Source of the DNA: Allobosea sp. BH3
GTDB lineage: Bacteria; Pseudomonadota; Alphaproteobacteria; Rhizobiales; Beijerinckiaceae
Assembly: GCF_025499465.1 (NCBI RefSeq)
Contig: NZ_JAIMCA010000001.1
Span: forward strand, 434,001 to 498,000
Direction of reading: 5' to 3'
DNA length: 64,000 bases
Positions 51,699 to 59,994 of this stretch are shown here, piece by piece. The notes below the pieces were generated by a model. That model was not told where the DNA came from, ran no database searches, and was given only the letters and a program-made list of their open reading frames with translations. Position 1 is the stretch's first letter. Each line of letters opens with the position of its first letter. The position numbers were made by a program, and so were the translations under genes.

Positions 51699-51711
51699 CA
51701 CAACGGTTGTG
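51699..51711. promoter_or_regulatory. candidate operator between importer operon and gntR
   Basis: CACAACGGTTGTG is a perfect 6-1-6 palindrome placed 100 bases upstream of the ATPase start and 118 bases upstream of the GntR start. FadR-type regulators use short palindromes of this size. It is the only clear inverted repeat seen in the divergent region. Confidence 0.45.
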
Positions 51712-51828
51712 TCCAGCCTCATGTTGGATAAAGTCATACGAATAGAAGCAAGCGTGTCAAGCGCTGCGATCGTCTCCGCCATGCCGCGGAAGCAGGCGGT
51801 TACAAAGCCCGAGGGAGGGGCATGATCG

Positions 51829-52605
51829 ATGCGCGTACGCGATTTCTCGCGTCCGACGACGCTCAATCCCGACCGGCTGTTTGGCCAGGTGGCGCAAAAG
51901 CTTGCCGTCGCCATCATTACGGGGCGCGTCAGGGCCGGCGAACTGCTGCCGAACGAGGACGATCTGCGCTCCGACATCTCGGTTTCGCGCACCGCATATC
52001 GCGAAGCCGTGAAGATCCTCACCGCCAAGGGGCTGGTCGAAGCACGGCCCAAGAGCGGCACCCGCGCGGCGCCGCGCGATCGCTGGAACCTCCTCGATCC
52101 CGATGTGCTGTCCTGGCAGTTCGAGGCTGATCCAAATGAGAAATTCATTCGCGATCTCTTCGAGTTACGCCGTTTCGTCGAGCCCAGCGCCGCCCGCCTG
52201 GCAGCGCAGCGGCGCACCTCCGCCGACATCGCCCGCATCGAGGCGGCCTATCGCGGCATGGTCGACAACACGCCCTATGCCGAAGCCACGATCCGCGCCG
52301 ACCTTGCCTTCCACGAGGCGATCTTCACCGCCGCCCAGAACGCCGCGCTCCAATGCCTGGCCAGCGCCGTCATCGCCACGCTGCAATGGTCGCTGCTGCT
52401 CAAGACCGGCGACAATGCATCCTATGTCGAATCCCTGCCCGACCACGAGCATGTCCTGCTCGCCATCATCGACCGTGACGGGGACCTCGCCTCGGCCCGG
52501 ATGGCCGGCCTGGTGATCGACAGCCTGAACACGACCCTGGCTTCGCTGGGGACGCATTACGCCACCGAAACCGGAAAGATCACCCGAATAAAGCATACTA
52601 AATAG
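51829..52605 (+). CDS. GntR family (FadR/FCD type) transcriptional regulator
   Basis: The 258-residue protein has the winged helix at about 18-85 (VAQKLAVAIITGRVRAGELLPNEDDL, SRTAYREAVKILTAKGLVEARPKSGT) and a C-terminal FCD domain (FIRDLFELRRFVEPSAARLAA to RMAGLVIDSLNTTL). FRRFVEP-like Arg and the later Asp and His residues (RADLAFHEAIF, PDHEHVLLAI) are the usual metal and ligand positions. Regulators of this shape (DgoR, LgoR, KdgR types) respond to sugar acids. It is divergent from the importer operon and precedes the hydroxyacid reductase by 146 bases. Confidence 0.9.
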   Translation: MRVRDFSRPTTLNPDRLFGQVAQKLAVAIITGRVRAGELLPNEDDLRSDISVSRTAYREAVKILTAKGLVEARPKSGTRAAPRDRWNLLDPDVLSWQFEADPNEKFIRDLFELRRFVEPSAARLAAQRRTSADIARIEAAYRGMVDNTPYAEATIRADLAFHEAIFTAAQNAALQCLASAVIATLQWSLLLKTGDNASYVESLPDHEHVLLAIIDRDGDLASARMAGLVIDSLNTTLASLGTHYATETGKITRIKHTK

Positions 52606-52751
52606 GCGGATCCGCATTTCCTTCCAAAGCGGAAGCGGATACCGCTCATGCAGCGGCGGGCCTACAAGGCCCTCTCTGGCCGCGTAATGTTCATTTTAAT
52701 CGATTCACATGCTGCGAAGCAACGCCAATCCCAACTGACGGACAGCCCGAG

Positions 52752-53726
52752 ATGCCAGCTCCCAACGCCCCCGAGATCATCATGACCGGCCCGATGATGG
52801 CCTATGTTACGGATCAGCTGAAGGCGCGCTTCGTCGTCCATGAGCTGTGGAACGCGCCGGACAAGGCCGCCCTGCTCGCCGAGGTGGCCGGCCGTGTGCG
52901 CGGCGTCGCTGCCGGCGGCGGCCATAATCGGGTCGACGGCGCGCTCTTCGATGCGCTACCCAAACTGGAGATGGTCGCGAGCTTCGGCGTCGGCTACGAC
53001 CACATCGACGCCGCCGAGGCCGGCCGGCGCGGCGTCACCGTCTCGAATACGCCCGACGTGCTGACCGACGAGGTCGCGGATCTCGCGCTTGGCCTGCTGA
53101 TCGCGACCGTCCGTCAGCTTCCGCAGGTCGACCGCTATCTGCGCGAAGGCAAGTGGCTCAAGGCCGCCTATCCGCTCACCACCTCGTTGCGCGGCCGCAC
53201 GGTCGGCATCGTTGGCCTCGGCCGTATCGGCAAGGCGGTGGCAAAGCGGGTCGAGGCCTTCGGCCTGCCGGTCGTCTATCACGGCCGCACGCGCCAGGAC
53301 GACGTGCCCTACCGCTTCTACCCCTCGCTGGTCGAGATGGCGTCTGACGTCGACACGCTGATCTCGGTTGCGCCGGGTGGCGCCTCGACCCATCACATCA
53401 TCAATGCCGAGGTGCTGAAGGCGCTGGGCCCTAACGGCATCCTGGTCAATGTCGGCCGCGGCACCGTCGTCGACGAGCAGGCGCTGATCAAGGCCCTGCA
53501 GGACAAGACGATTCTCTCCGCCGGTCTCGACGTCTTCGAAGACGAGCCCCGCGTGCCGGCCGAGCTGATCGCCATCGAACATGCGGTGCTGCTGCCCCAT
53601 GTCGGCTCGGCGTCCGTCTACACCCGCCAGCAGATGGGCCAGCTCGTCGTGGACAACCTGGCTTCGTGGTTCGAAGGCAAGGGCCCTCTGTCGCCCGTGC
53701 CGGAGACCCCTTGGAAGAAGGCGTGA
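52752..53726 (+). CDS. D-2-hydroxyacid dehydrogenase (glyoxylate/hydroxypyruvate reductase like)
   Basis: A 324-residue enzyme. VGIVGLGRIGKAVAKR holds the GxGxxG motif, Arg is in INVGRGTVVDE-type NVGRGTVVDEQAL, Glu in FEDEPRVP and His in LPHVGSAS, the R-E-H catalytic set of the family. SFGVGYDHID is the N-terminal substrate loop. It interconverts 2-keto and D-2-hydroxy acids such as glyoxylate, hydroxypyruvate or 2-keto-sugar acids with NAD(P)H. Its stop overlaps the start of the next gene by four bases. It may process products from the nearby sugar-acid importer. Confidence 0.92.
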   Translation: MPAPNAPEIIMTGPMMAYVTDQLKARFVVHELWNAPDKAALLAEVAGRVRGVAAGGGHNRVDGALFDALPKLEMVASFGVGYDHIDAAEAGRRGVTVSNTPDVLTDEVADLALGLLIATVRQLPQVDRYLREGKWLKAAYPLTTSLRGRTVGIVGLGRIGKAVAKRVEAFGLPVVYHGRTRQDDVPYRFYPSLVEMASDVDTLISVAPGGASTHHIINAEVLKALGPNGILVNVGRGTVVDEQALIKALQDKTILSAGLDVFEDEPRVPAELIAIEHAVLLPHVGSASVYTRQQMGQLVVDNLASWFEGKGPLSPVPETPWKKA

Positions 53727-54508
53727 TCCGCGGGCTCCTGCCCTTACTCCTCCTCGGCGCCGGCCTGTTGCCGGCCGCCGCACAGACGGCTCCGCCACCG
53801 CGCGGAGCCGACAAGGTGCCCGAGACGCTGCGGCCATGGCTCGGCGCCTGGGACCTTGAGCTTTCCGATGCACCGCGCGGCTGCACTGTCACGCTGGGCG
53901 CCGAGCCGGCGGGCGAGGCGCGCGAGCTGCGTTTCCCAGCCACCTGCCGCCGCGCCCTGCCGATCCTCGACAAGGCCGTCGCGTGGGGGCTGTCGCCAGG
54001 CGGCCGGCCACGCCTGCTCGATGCGGGCGGCAAGGAGCTCGTCGGCTTCCCCAGCGGATCGCGCGAGGCCGGCCTGGATGGCAGAGGCGTCGACGGCAAG
54101 ACCTATCGCCTGCTCTCGAAGGCCCATCCGCGCATCGCTTCTGCCCGACAGCAGGACCCGGTGGCAGCCGCCCGCCGCCCCACCGCCATCGACCCGGCGA
54201 CCGCGCTGGCGCCCGCCAGCCTCCCCGGTCGCTATGTGCTGATGCGCCAAGTGAATCGGGAAGCCTGCCGCCTCGTCCTCTCTGCCGCGCCCACTTCGAC
54301 TGACGGCCGCGCTCCGGCCGCTTTCGATGGCGCCTGCGAGGATGTGGGGCTGACGATCTTCGATCCGGCCGGCTGGCGCTATGAAGGTGGGCGGCTCACC
54401 CTCTTCGCGCGCCGCGGCCACCTGGTTGAGCTCGTCTTCGAGAACGGCCAGTGGCGCAAGGATCCCGCCGTCGGCGCTCCCCTGCTGATGCGCAAGCTCG
54501 CACCCTGA
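53723..54508 (+). CDS. exported protein with two Inh (AprI/Omp19-type) domains
   Basis: GTG 53723 is chosen because GGAAGAAGG precedes it and a Sec signal follows directly (LLPLLLLGAGLLPAAAQ). The 261-residue protein then has two similar modules. Module 1 (about 36-110): LGAWDLELSDAPRGCTVTL, RFPATCRRALP, WGLSPGGRPRLLDAGGKELVGF. Module 2 (about 170-258): LPGRYVLMRQVNREACRLVL, FDGACEDVGLTIFDPAGWRYEGGRLTLF. Each has two Cys for one disulfide, as in metalloprotease inhibitors of the Inh family and brucella Omp19. No protease gene is nearby. GTGA overlap with a cytoplasmic dehydrogenase gene is an odd pairing. Confidence 0.82.
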   Translation: MIRGLLPLLLLGAGLLPAAAQTAPPPRGADKVPETLRPWLGAWDLELSDAPRGCTVTLGAEPAGEARELRFPATCRRALPILDKAVAWGLSPGGRPRLLDAGGKELVGFPSGSREAGLDGRGVDGKTYRLLSKAHPRIASARQQDPVAAARRPTAIDPATALAPASLPGRYVLMRQVNREACRLVLSAAPTSTDGRAPAAFDGACEDVGLTIFDPAGWRYEGGRLTLFARRGHLVELVFENGQWRKDPAVGAPLLMRKLAP

Positions 54509-54684
54509 CAGCCCCTTGAGCCTGCCAGCCCCTTGAGTAGGGCGCAGGCCATGCCGATATCGGTGCGGTACAACCGCGCGACGACGTCGCGTCGCACTCC
54601 CTTCAAGATTTCGATCTTGGTTATGCTTCTTTCATGCCGCTGGTCGCGATGGCGAGCAGCGCCTTGCCGCGATGGAGACCCAAT

Positions 54685-55569
54685 ATGTTCAACGCCAAGT
54701 CCCTGCTCGATGCCCTGATCAGCGCCGGAAGCCAGGCAGGCTCCCAGGTGGGACAGAAGGGCGGGCTCGGCGGCATGCTGGGCGGACTGGCGGAACAGGC
54801 CCAGCGTTCCGGCGGCATCGGCGGCCTCGCAGGGCAGATCCTGACCCAGGCCACGCAGGGTGTGGGCGACGCCGCGCGCCAGACCGGCGTGCAGCAGGGC
54901 GCAAGCGACGCGCTCGGCCGCATGACGGGTGGCAAGTCGCCCGATCAGTTGCTCGGGCAGGCCAAAGGCATGTTCAACAGCAATCCGGCCTTGGCGACAG
55001 CGGTGCTCGGCGGCCTCGGCGCCCTGGTCTTCGGCACCAGCTCCGGGCGCGCCATCGCCGGCTCCGCGGCCAAGCTCGGCGGCCTCGCACTGATCGGCGG
55101 CCTCGCCTACAAGGCCTACCAGAACCATCTGGCCGGCAAGCCCCTGCTCGAAATGAAGCAGCAGGACGTTCTGCCCGCTCCGGCCGGCACCGGCTTCGAG
55201 CCGCAGGCGGCGAGCGACGCCGCGGCGCTGACCTTCATCCGCGCGATGATCGCGGCCGCGGCCGCAGACGGCCATATCGATGATCAGGAGCGCGCCGCCA
55301 TCCTCGGCGGGTTGAGGGAAGCCGGCCTCGACGGGGAAGCCCAGGAATGGCTTGCGAAGGAGCTGGCCCAGCCGGCCTCGATCGACGCTCTGGTCGAAGC
55401 GGCGGAAAGCCCCCAGCTCGCTACCCAGATCTATGCGGCGGCGCGCATCGCCATCAATCCCGACAACCAGGCCGAGAAGGACTTCCTGGCGGGGCTCGCC
55501 GGCTCGCTCGGCCTCGATGCCGAGCTCGTCGCCAATATCGACGCAGCCGCTGGCGCGGCCAAGGTCTGA
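54685..55569 (+). CDS. DUF533/TerB-like protein
   Basis: ATG 54685 follows GGAGA and gives 294 residues. The N-terminal half is Gly-, Ala- and Gln-rich and of low complexity (GGLGGMLGGLAEQAQRSGG). A hydrophobic stretch, ATAVLGGLGALVFGTSSGRA to GGLALIGGLAYKAY, may insert in the inner membrane. The C-terminal half (ALTFIRAMIAAAAADGHIDDQERAAI to NPDNQAEKDFLAGLAGSLGLD) is a TerB-like helical domain with two Asp-rich metal-binding-type turns. YebE/DUF533 proteins have this order; their function is unknown, with stress links in enterics. Confidence 0.88.
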   Translation: MFNAKSLLDALISAGSQAGSQVGQKGGLGGMLGGLAEQAQRSGGIGGLAGQILTQATQGVGDAARQTGVQQGASDALGRMTGGKSPDQLLGQAKGMFNSNPALATAVLGGLGALVFGTSSGRAIAGSAAKLGGLALIGGLAYKAYQNHLAGKPLLEMKQQDVLPAPAGTGFEPQAASDAAALTFIRAMIAAAAADGHIDDQERAAILGGLREAGLDGEAQEWLAKELAQPASIDALVEAAESPQLATQIYAAARIAINPDNQAEKDFLAGLAGSLGLDAELVANIDAAAGAAKV

Positions 55570-55800
55570 ACCCGCGTACCGGAGCCCCCGAACGAGGGGA
55601 ATGGAGCATGATGGCATCCGCGGTTTCGCGGAGCCTGGAAGCCGCTCGTTAAGCTTGCGGCGAATTCCTTGCCCGTTTCGACGCCATATGCACCGGCGCT
55701 TAGGGTTTCACGCCCGATAAACCCCGCGCCGGTGAGACCGGCTGTCCGCGTTCGGCGCCTTCAGGCGCCGTCGCAAGCTGCTGGGGGCATGGAGCGGGAT

Positions 55801-56691
55801 ATGTCGGCGACCGCGATGATCAGGGCGATGCGGCCGCATCACTGGCTCAAGAACGGCCTGGTCTTTATTCCGATCCTGCTGAACCACGACGTCTTCGATC
55901 CGGCAGCACTCTGGCACGGCCTCATTGCCTTCATCGCCTTCAGCCTGATCGCCTCCGCGGTCTACCTTCTCAACGACATCAAGGATGTCGAGGCGGATCG
56001 GCGCCACCCGACGAAGTGCAAGCGCCCGCTCGCGGCAGGAGAGATCACGACGAGGCAGGCCTATGCGGCCGTGCCGATCCTGCTCGCGGCAGCCTTCGCC
56101 ACGGTCCCGCTCGTGCCGGAGCCGCGGATCTTCCTGCTCTCGCTGCTCGCCTATCTCGTCCTCGCGCTCGCCTATCTGCTGGTGCTGAAGCGCAAGCTCC
56201 TTGTCGACGTGCTCGGCCTCGCGACCATGCACACGCTGCGCATCCTGGCCGGCAACGCCGCAGCGGCAATCCCCGTTTCTTCCTGGCTGCTCGCCTTCTC
56301 CATGTTCCTGTTCCTCAGCCTCGCGCTCGTGAAGCGCTATGCGGAGCTCAGGATCACGCAGGACCATTCCGGGCTAAAGAGCGCCGGTCGCGGCTACCAT
56401 GCCGAGGACATCGAGGCACTCTCCCAGCTCGGCATGGCCTCCGGCTGCACCTGCGCACTCATCATGGCGCTCTATATCGACAGCGCCGCGGTCAAGCAGC
56501 TCTACCGCCACCCCGAATTGATCTGGCTGGTCTGCCCGATCATCCTCTACCAGATGGCGCGTATCTGGTTCCTGGCGCGCCGCGGGGATATGCCCGACGA
56601 TCCGCTCGTCTTCATGATCCGCGACTGGCGCAGCCAGCTCATGGGCCTCGTGGTGGTGGTCATCATGGTCGCGGCCTCAGTCCTGCCGTGA
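55801..56691 (+). CDS. UbiA-family prenyltransferase, decaprenyl-phosphoribose-synthase like
   Basis: ATG 55801 has GGAGCGGGAT upstream (ATG 55789 is a weaker option). The 296-residue protein has eight or nine membrane segments. The first Asp-rich motif is NDIKDVEADR at 58-67, followed by KCKRPLAAGEI; the second lies in SLALVKRYAEL. MRPHHWLKNGLVFIP at the N-terminus is typical of the Rv3806c/NoeC branch, which moves phosphoribose to polyprenyl phosphate, not of quinone or heme UbiA proteins. The DprE1-like enzyme encoded with GTGA overlap supports that assignment. Confidence 0.88.
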   Translation: MSATAMIRAMRPHHWLKNGLVFIPILLNHDVFDPAALWHGLIAFIAFSLIASAVYLLNDIKDVEADRRHPTKCKRPLAAGEITTRQAYAAVPILLAAAFATVPLVPEPRIFLLSLLAYLVLALAYLLVLKRKLLVDVLGLATMHTLRILAGNAAAAIPVSSWLLAFSMFLFLSLALVKRYAELRITQDHSGLKSAGRGYHAEDIEALSQLGMASGCTCALIMALYIDSAAVKQLYRHPELIWLVCPIILYQMARIWFLARRGDMPDDPLVFMIRDWRSQLMGLVVVVIMVAASVLP

Positions 56692-58013
56692 CCGCCGGGC
56701 CGGAACATCTGCGCCAAGGCTATCGCTCCTGGGGCGGGCTCGTCGCCCGCGACAGCGAGATTGTGCCCGCCCGCGACTGGATCGACCGCCCTGCCGGCCA
56801 CCGCCGCCCCGCGCTCGCCTATGGCAACGGCCGCTCCTATGGCGATTCCTGCCTCAATGACGGCGGGACGCTGATCGACACGAGCGACCTCGCGGAGGTT
56901 CACGCCTTCGACCGAGACACCGGCCTCCTGACCTGTGACGCCGGCGTGATGCTCGACCGGCTGCTCGAGCTTGTCGTGCCGGCAGGCTGGTTTCCGCCGG
57001 TGACGCCGGGTACCGCCTTCGTCACCATCGGCGGAGCCATCGCCAACGATGTGCATGGCAAGAACCATCATGGCGCCGGCACCTTCGGCTGCCATATCCG
57101 CGCTCTCGAGCTGATCCGCTCCGATGGGGAACGCCTGATCTGCGCGCCCGACCTGAACGCCGATCTCTTCGCCGCGACGATCGGCGGCTTCGGCCTGACG
57201 GGGCTTGTGACGCAGGTGACGCTGCAGCTCATGCCCATACAGTCGGCGCAGATGCTGCAGGAGGTCGTACATTTCGACCACCTCGACCGCTTCTTCGAGA
57301 TCGCCGCCGAATCCGACGCCACCCATGACTACACGGTCGCCTGGATCGACTCGCTGGCAAGCGGCGCCCGTCTCGGCCGCGGCGTGTTCTTCCGCGCCAA
57401 CCATGCGCCGGCATCGTTCGATCCGCCGCCGCGCGCCGGGCGCAGCCTGCCTTTCCCCCTGAGGCCGCCTTTCCCATTGATCAACCGCGCGACGCTCAGT
57501 GCCTTCAACTGGCTCTACCGCAACGCCCAGCCCGGCAGCCCGGCCCCCCGTCGCATCCCCTACCGCCCCTTTTTCTATCCGCTCGACCGCATCCGCGACT
57601 GGAACCGTGCCTATGGGCCGAAGGGCCTGCGCCAGTTCCAGTGCGTCGTCCCGATGGCGAACGCCCGCGACGCGGTCGCCGAGATGCTGCGCCGGACGCT
57701 GGCTGCGGGCGAGGCCTCCTTCCTGACGGTGCTCAAGATCTTCGGGACGCGCCCCTCGCCGGGGATGATGTCCTTCCCGATCCCCGGTGCGACGCTGACC
57801 CTCGACTTCCCCAATCGCGGCGAGCGCACCGCCCGGCTGTTGGCCGAGCTCGACAGCATCGCCATCGCCGCGGGCGGGCGCATCAATCCCTACAAGGACG
57901 CCCGCATGCCGGCCGCGACCTTCGAGGCCTCCTTCCCGCACTGGCGCGACTTCGCGCGCCATGTCGACCCCGGCTTCTCCTCGGATTTCTGGCGCCGCGT
58001 CAGCGCCGGCTAG
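56688..58013 (+). CDS. DprE1-like FAD-dependent oxidase
   Basis: Translation starts at GTG 56688, overlapping the prenyltransferase stop by four bases; the frame is open further upstream only as a shadow. The 441-residue vanillyl-alcohol-oxidase-fold protein has AYGNGRSYGDSCLND and HGKNHHGAGTFGCHI for FAD, and a final NPYKDARMP with the Lys that in DprE1 contacts the substrate. DprE1 oxidises C2' of decaprenylphosphoryl ribose as the first half of epimerisation to arabinose; a DprE2 SDR completes it. No DprE2 is adjacent, but an extended SDR lies at 59991. Confidence 0.88.
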   Translation: MTAGPEHLRQGYRSWGGLVARDSEIVPARDWIDRPAGHRRPALAYGNGRSYGDSCLNDGGTLIDTSDLAEVHAFDRDTGLLTCDAGVMLDRLLELVVPAGWFPPVTPGTAFVTIGGAIANDVHGKNHHGAGTFGCHIRALELIRSDGERLICAPDLNADLFAATIGGFGLTGLVTQVTLQLMPIQSAQMLQEVVHFDHLDRFFEIAAESDATHDYTVAWIDSLASGARLGRGVFFRANHAPASFDPPPRAGRSLPFPLRPPFPLINRATLSAFNWLYRNAQPGSPAPRRIPYRPFFYPLDRIRDWNRAYGPKGLRQFQCVVPMANARDAVAEMLRRTLAAGEASFLTVLKIFGTRPSPGMMSFPIPGATLTLDFPNRGERTARLLAELDSIAIAAGGRINPYKDARMPAATFEASFPHWRDFARHVDPGFSSDFWRRVSAG

Positions 58014-58119
58014 AGCATGCTGAAAATTCCCGATCTGCTTTGAACCTCCCTCCCGCTCCTCGCGACCAATGAGCATGGAGGGCGAGCCGTTCGCTCTCGA
58101 ACAGTCGGGAGAGACGAAC

Positions 58120-58419
58120 ATGACGACGCTGCGCAAGACCGTTACCGCCGCTCTGGCTGTCGCGACCCTCGCCACCACCCTGATCGCTTCCGGCGCCGAG
58201 GCGCGTCCTCGCTGGGGTTACGGCTACGGCTACGGCGGCTGGGGCGTCGGAGCCGGCGTGGTCGGCGCGCTCGCCGCCGGCGCGATCATCGCCTCGGCCA
58301 CCCGCCCTGCCTATGGCTACGGCTACTATGCCCGCCCCGTCCGCTCCTGCGACCTGGTCGAGCGGATGGACCGCTGGGGCAACATCGTCGGCTACCGCCG
58401 CGTCTGCGGCTACTACTGA
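58120..58419 (+). CDS. small exported Gly/Tyr-rich protein
   Basis: ATG 58120 follows GGGAGAG. The 99-residue product has a clear Sec signal (TTLRKTVTAALAVATLATTLIASGAEA). The mature part is RPRWGYGYGYGGWGVG, a hydrophobic glycine-rich segment, a second Tyr-Gly run, then SCDLVERMDRWGNIVGYRRVCGYY with two Cys. Short proteins of this design are common in Hyphomicrobiales and of unknown function. It lies 106 bases after dprE1-like gene and is followed by a strong terminator, so it is probably a separate transcript. Confidence 0.8.
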   Translation: MTTLRKTVTAALAVATLATTLIASGAEARPRWGYGYGYGGWGVGAGVVGALAAGAIIASATRPAYGYGYYARPVRSCDLVERMDRWGNIVGYRRVCGYY

Positions 58420-58453
58420 GCTTCCCTGGACGACCCTTCGAGACCCAAGACTC

Positions 58454-58486
58454 AAAAAAGGCCGGCGCAAGCCGGCCTCTTTTTTT
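58454..58486 (+). terminator. rho-independent terminator
   Basis: AGGCCGGC and GCCGGCCT form an 8-bp stem over GCAA, with six A on the left and seven T on the right after a CT. It lies 35 bases past the stop of the small exported protein. The A-tract on the other side lets it work for the leftward direction as well. Confidence 0.88.
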
Positions 58487-58502
58487 GGTCCACGACGCTT
58501 CA

Positions 58503-58538
58503 CGTCATTGCGAGAAGCGAAGCGACGAAGCAATGACG
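58503..58538. repeat. REP-like extragenic palindrome
   Basis: CGTCATTGC and GCAATGACG enclose GAGAAGCGAAGCGACGAA. The CGTCATTGCGAG...GAAGCAATGACG form is a well-known dispersed palindrome in alphaproteobacterial genomes. It stands between two convergent transcripts, eight bases before the aminotransferase stop. Confidence 0.7.
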
Positions 58539-58545
58539 GCTCGGT

Positions 58546-59994
58546 TCAGCCCTTCGCGGCGGCGACCTTGCGCAGATAGCTGGTGACGATGCCGGTGACA
58601 CCGCGCGAGAGCACGTCATCCAGCGCCGCGATGAACTCATCGCACTGTTCGCGCGTGACGATCAGCGGCGGCTCGAGCCGGATGACGTTGCGGTTGTATT
58701 CGGTGAAGGCGACGAGCACGTCGTGCTCCTTCAGCAGCAGCGCCCCGACGAAGCCGCAGAGCGAGCCCTTCAGCTTGTCGTCGAGCAGCGCGACCATATG
58801 CTTCACGCCGAAGGGCATGGTCTCGCTGATGTCCTGGAATTCGACGCCGAGCATCAACCCGCGCCCGCGGATCTCCTTGAGCAGGGTCGGGTATTTGACC
58901 CGCAGTTCATTGAGCCGTTCGATCAGATAGTCGCCCTGGCGCTTCGCATTGCCGATCAGATCCTCGTCATAGAGGACGTTGAGGGCCTCGATCGCCGAGA
59001 CGCAGGCCTCGCCCATGCCACCGAACGTCGCCTGCGCATGGATCAGCGCGTTCTTCGGCTTGCCATAGGCCTTCATGTAGATTTCGCGCCGCGCGATCAT
59101 GGCGCCGACAGCGGCCTTCGACCCTCCGAGCGCCTTGGCCAGCGCCGTCACGTCCGGCACCACGCCGTCGCGTTCGAAGGCGAAGAACTGGCCGGTGCGG
59201 CCGAGCCCGCATTGCACCTCGTCGGCGACCCAGAGCACGCCATGCTTGTCGCAGAGCGCACGCAACTCGCGCCAGAAACCCTCCGGCGCCTCGACGATGC
59301 CGCCGCCGCCCTGGATCGTCTCCATCACGACGATGCCGATCGACGGATCGCTCTCCAGTGCCTGCCGCACGGCCTCGATGTCGCCGAAGGGCACCTTGAC
59401 CCGGTTCTCGACCAGCTTGAACTGCGACTGGTAGAGCGTCGAATCCGTGACCGAGAGCACGCCCTTGGTCTTGCCGTGGAAGGAATTCGCTGCGTGCAGG
59501 ATCTTCGACTTGGCCGGTCCTTGCGCCTGCTCGGCGACCTTCAGCGCCGCCTCCATCGCTTCCGAGCCGGACGAGCCGAGGAAGACCATGTCGAGATCGC
59601 CCGGCGCGATTGTGGCGAGGTTCTTTGCCAGCGCGGCCGCGTATTGCGACATGAACGCCATGCAGATCTCGTGGCGGTTCTCGTCCTGGAACTTCTGCCG
59701 CGCGGCGATGATGCGCGGATGATTATGCCCGAAGGCGACCGAGCAGAAGCCGCCGAAGAAATCGAGGATCTTGCGGCCATCCTTGGTGATGTAATGCATG
59801 CCCTCGGCGTGATCGACGAGGATCTTGTCGAAGCCGAGCAGCTTCAGGAAATGCAGCTGGCCGGGGTTGATATGCGCAGCGAAGAGCTCCTTCACCTGCG
59901 CGGCGTCGAGCTGCTTGGCGGCTTCCACACTGATGAGCTGCGGCCGGGCGGGGGTCATGGGCGCATCCTCGGGCTTGAAGGCGGGCATGCTCAT
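58546..59994 (-). CDS. class III PLP-dependent aminotransferase
   Basis: ATG 59994 overlaps the epimerase stop by four bases, giving 482 residues. DFFGGFCSVAFGHNHPRI is near residue 80, FLGSSGSEAMEAALK follows, WVADEVQCGLGRTG has the Asp that holds the pyridine N, and TALAKALGGSK holds the catalytic Lys. The N-terminal extension (EAAKQLDAAQVKELFAAHINPGQLHFLKLLGFD) is longer than in ornithine or acetylornithine transaminases. Its operon partners are an NAD-dependent epimerase and an SMR-like transporter, which points to an amino group on a sugar or a lipid-linked polyol (HpnO-type hopanoid transaminases are one alternative) more than to amino-acid metabolism. Confidence 0.9.
   Translation of the reverse strand: MSMPAFKPEDAPMTPARPQLISVEAAKQLDAAQVKELFAAHINPGQLHFLKLLGFDKILVDHAEGMHYITKDGRKILDFFGGFCSVAFGHNHPRIIAARQKFQDENRHEICMAFMSQYAAALAKNLATIAPGDLDMVFLGSSGSEAMEAALKVAEQAQGPAKSKILHAANSFHGKTKGVLSVTDSTLYQSQFKLVENRVKVPFGDIEAVRQALESDPSIGIVVMETIQGGGGIVEAPEGFWRELRALCDKHGVLWVADEVQCGLGRTGQFFAFERDGVVPDVTALAKALGGSKAAVGAMIARREIYMKAYGKPKNALIHAQATFGGMGEACVSAIEALNVLYDEDLIGNAKRQGDYLIERLNELRVKYPTLLKEIRGRGLMLGVEFQDISETMPFGVKHMVALLDDKLKGSLCGFVGALLLKEHDVLVAFTEYNRNVIRLEPPLIVTREQCDEFIAALDDVLSRGVTGIVTSYLRKVAAAKG

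Noticed and set aside
56016..56687. Upstream extension of the DprE1-like frame inside the UbiA gene, which would suggest a fusion protein.
   Set aside because: The extension is Arg/Pro/Ala-rich and out of frame with UbiA; GTG 56688 with the GTGA overlap explains the real start.
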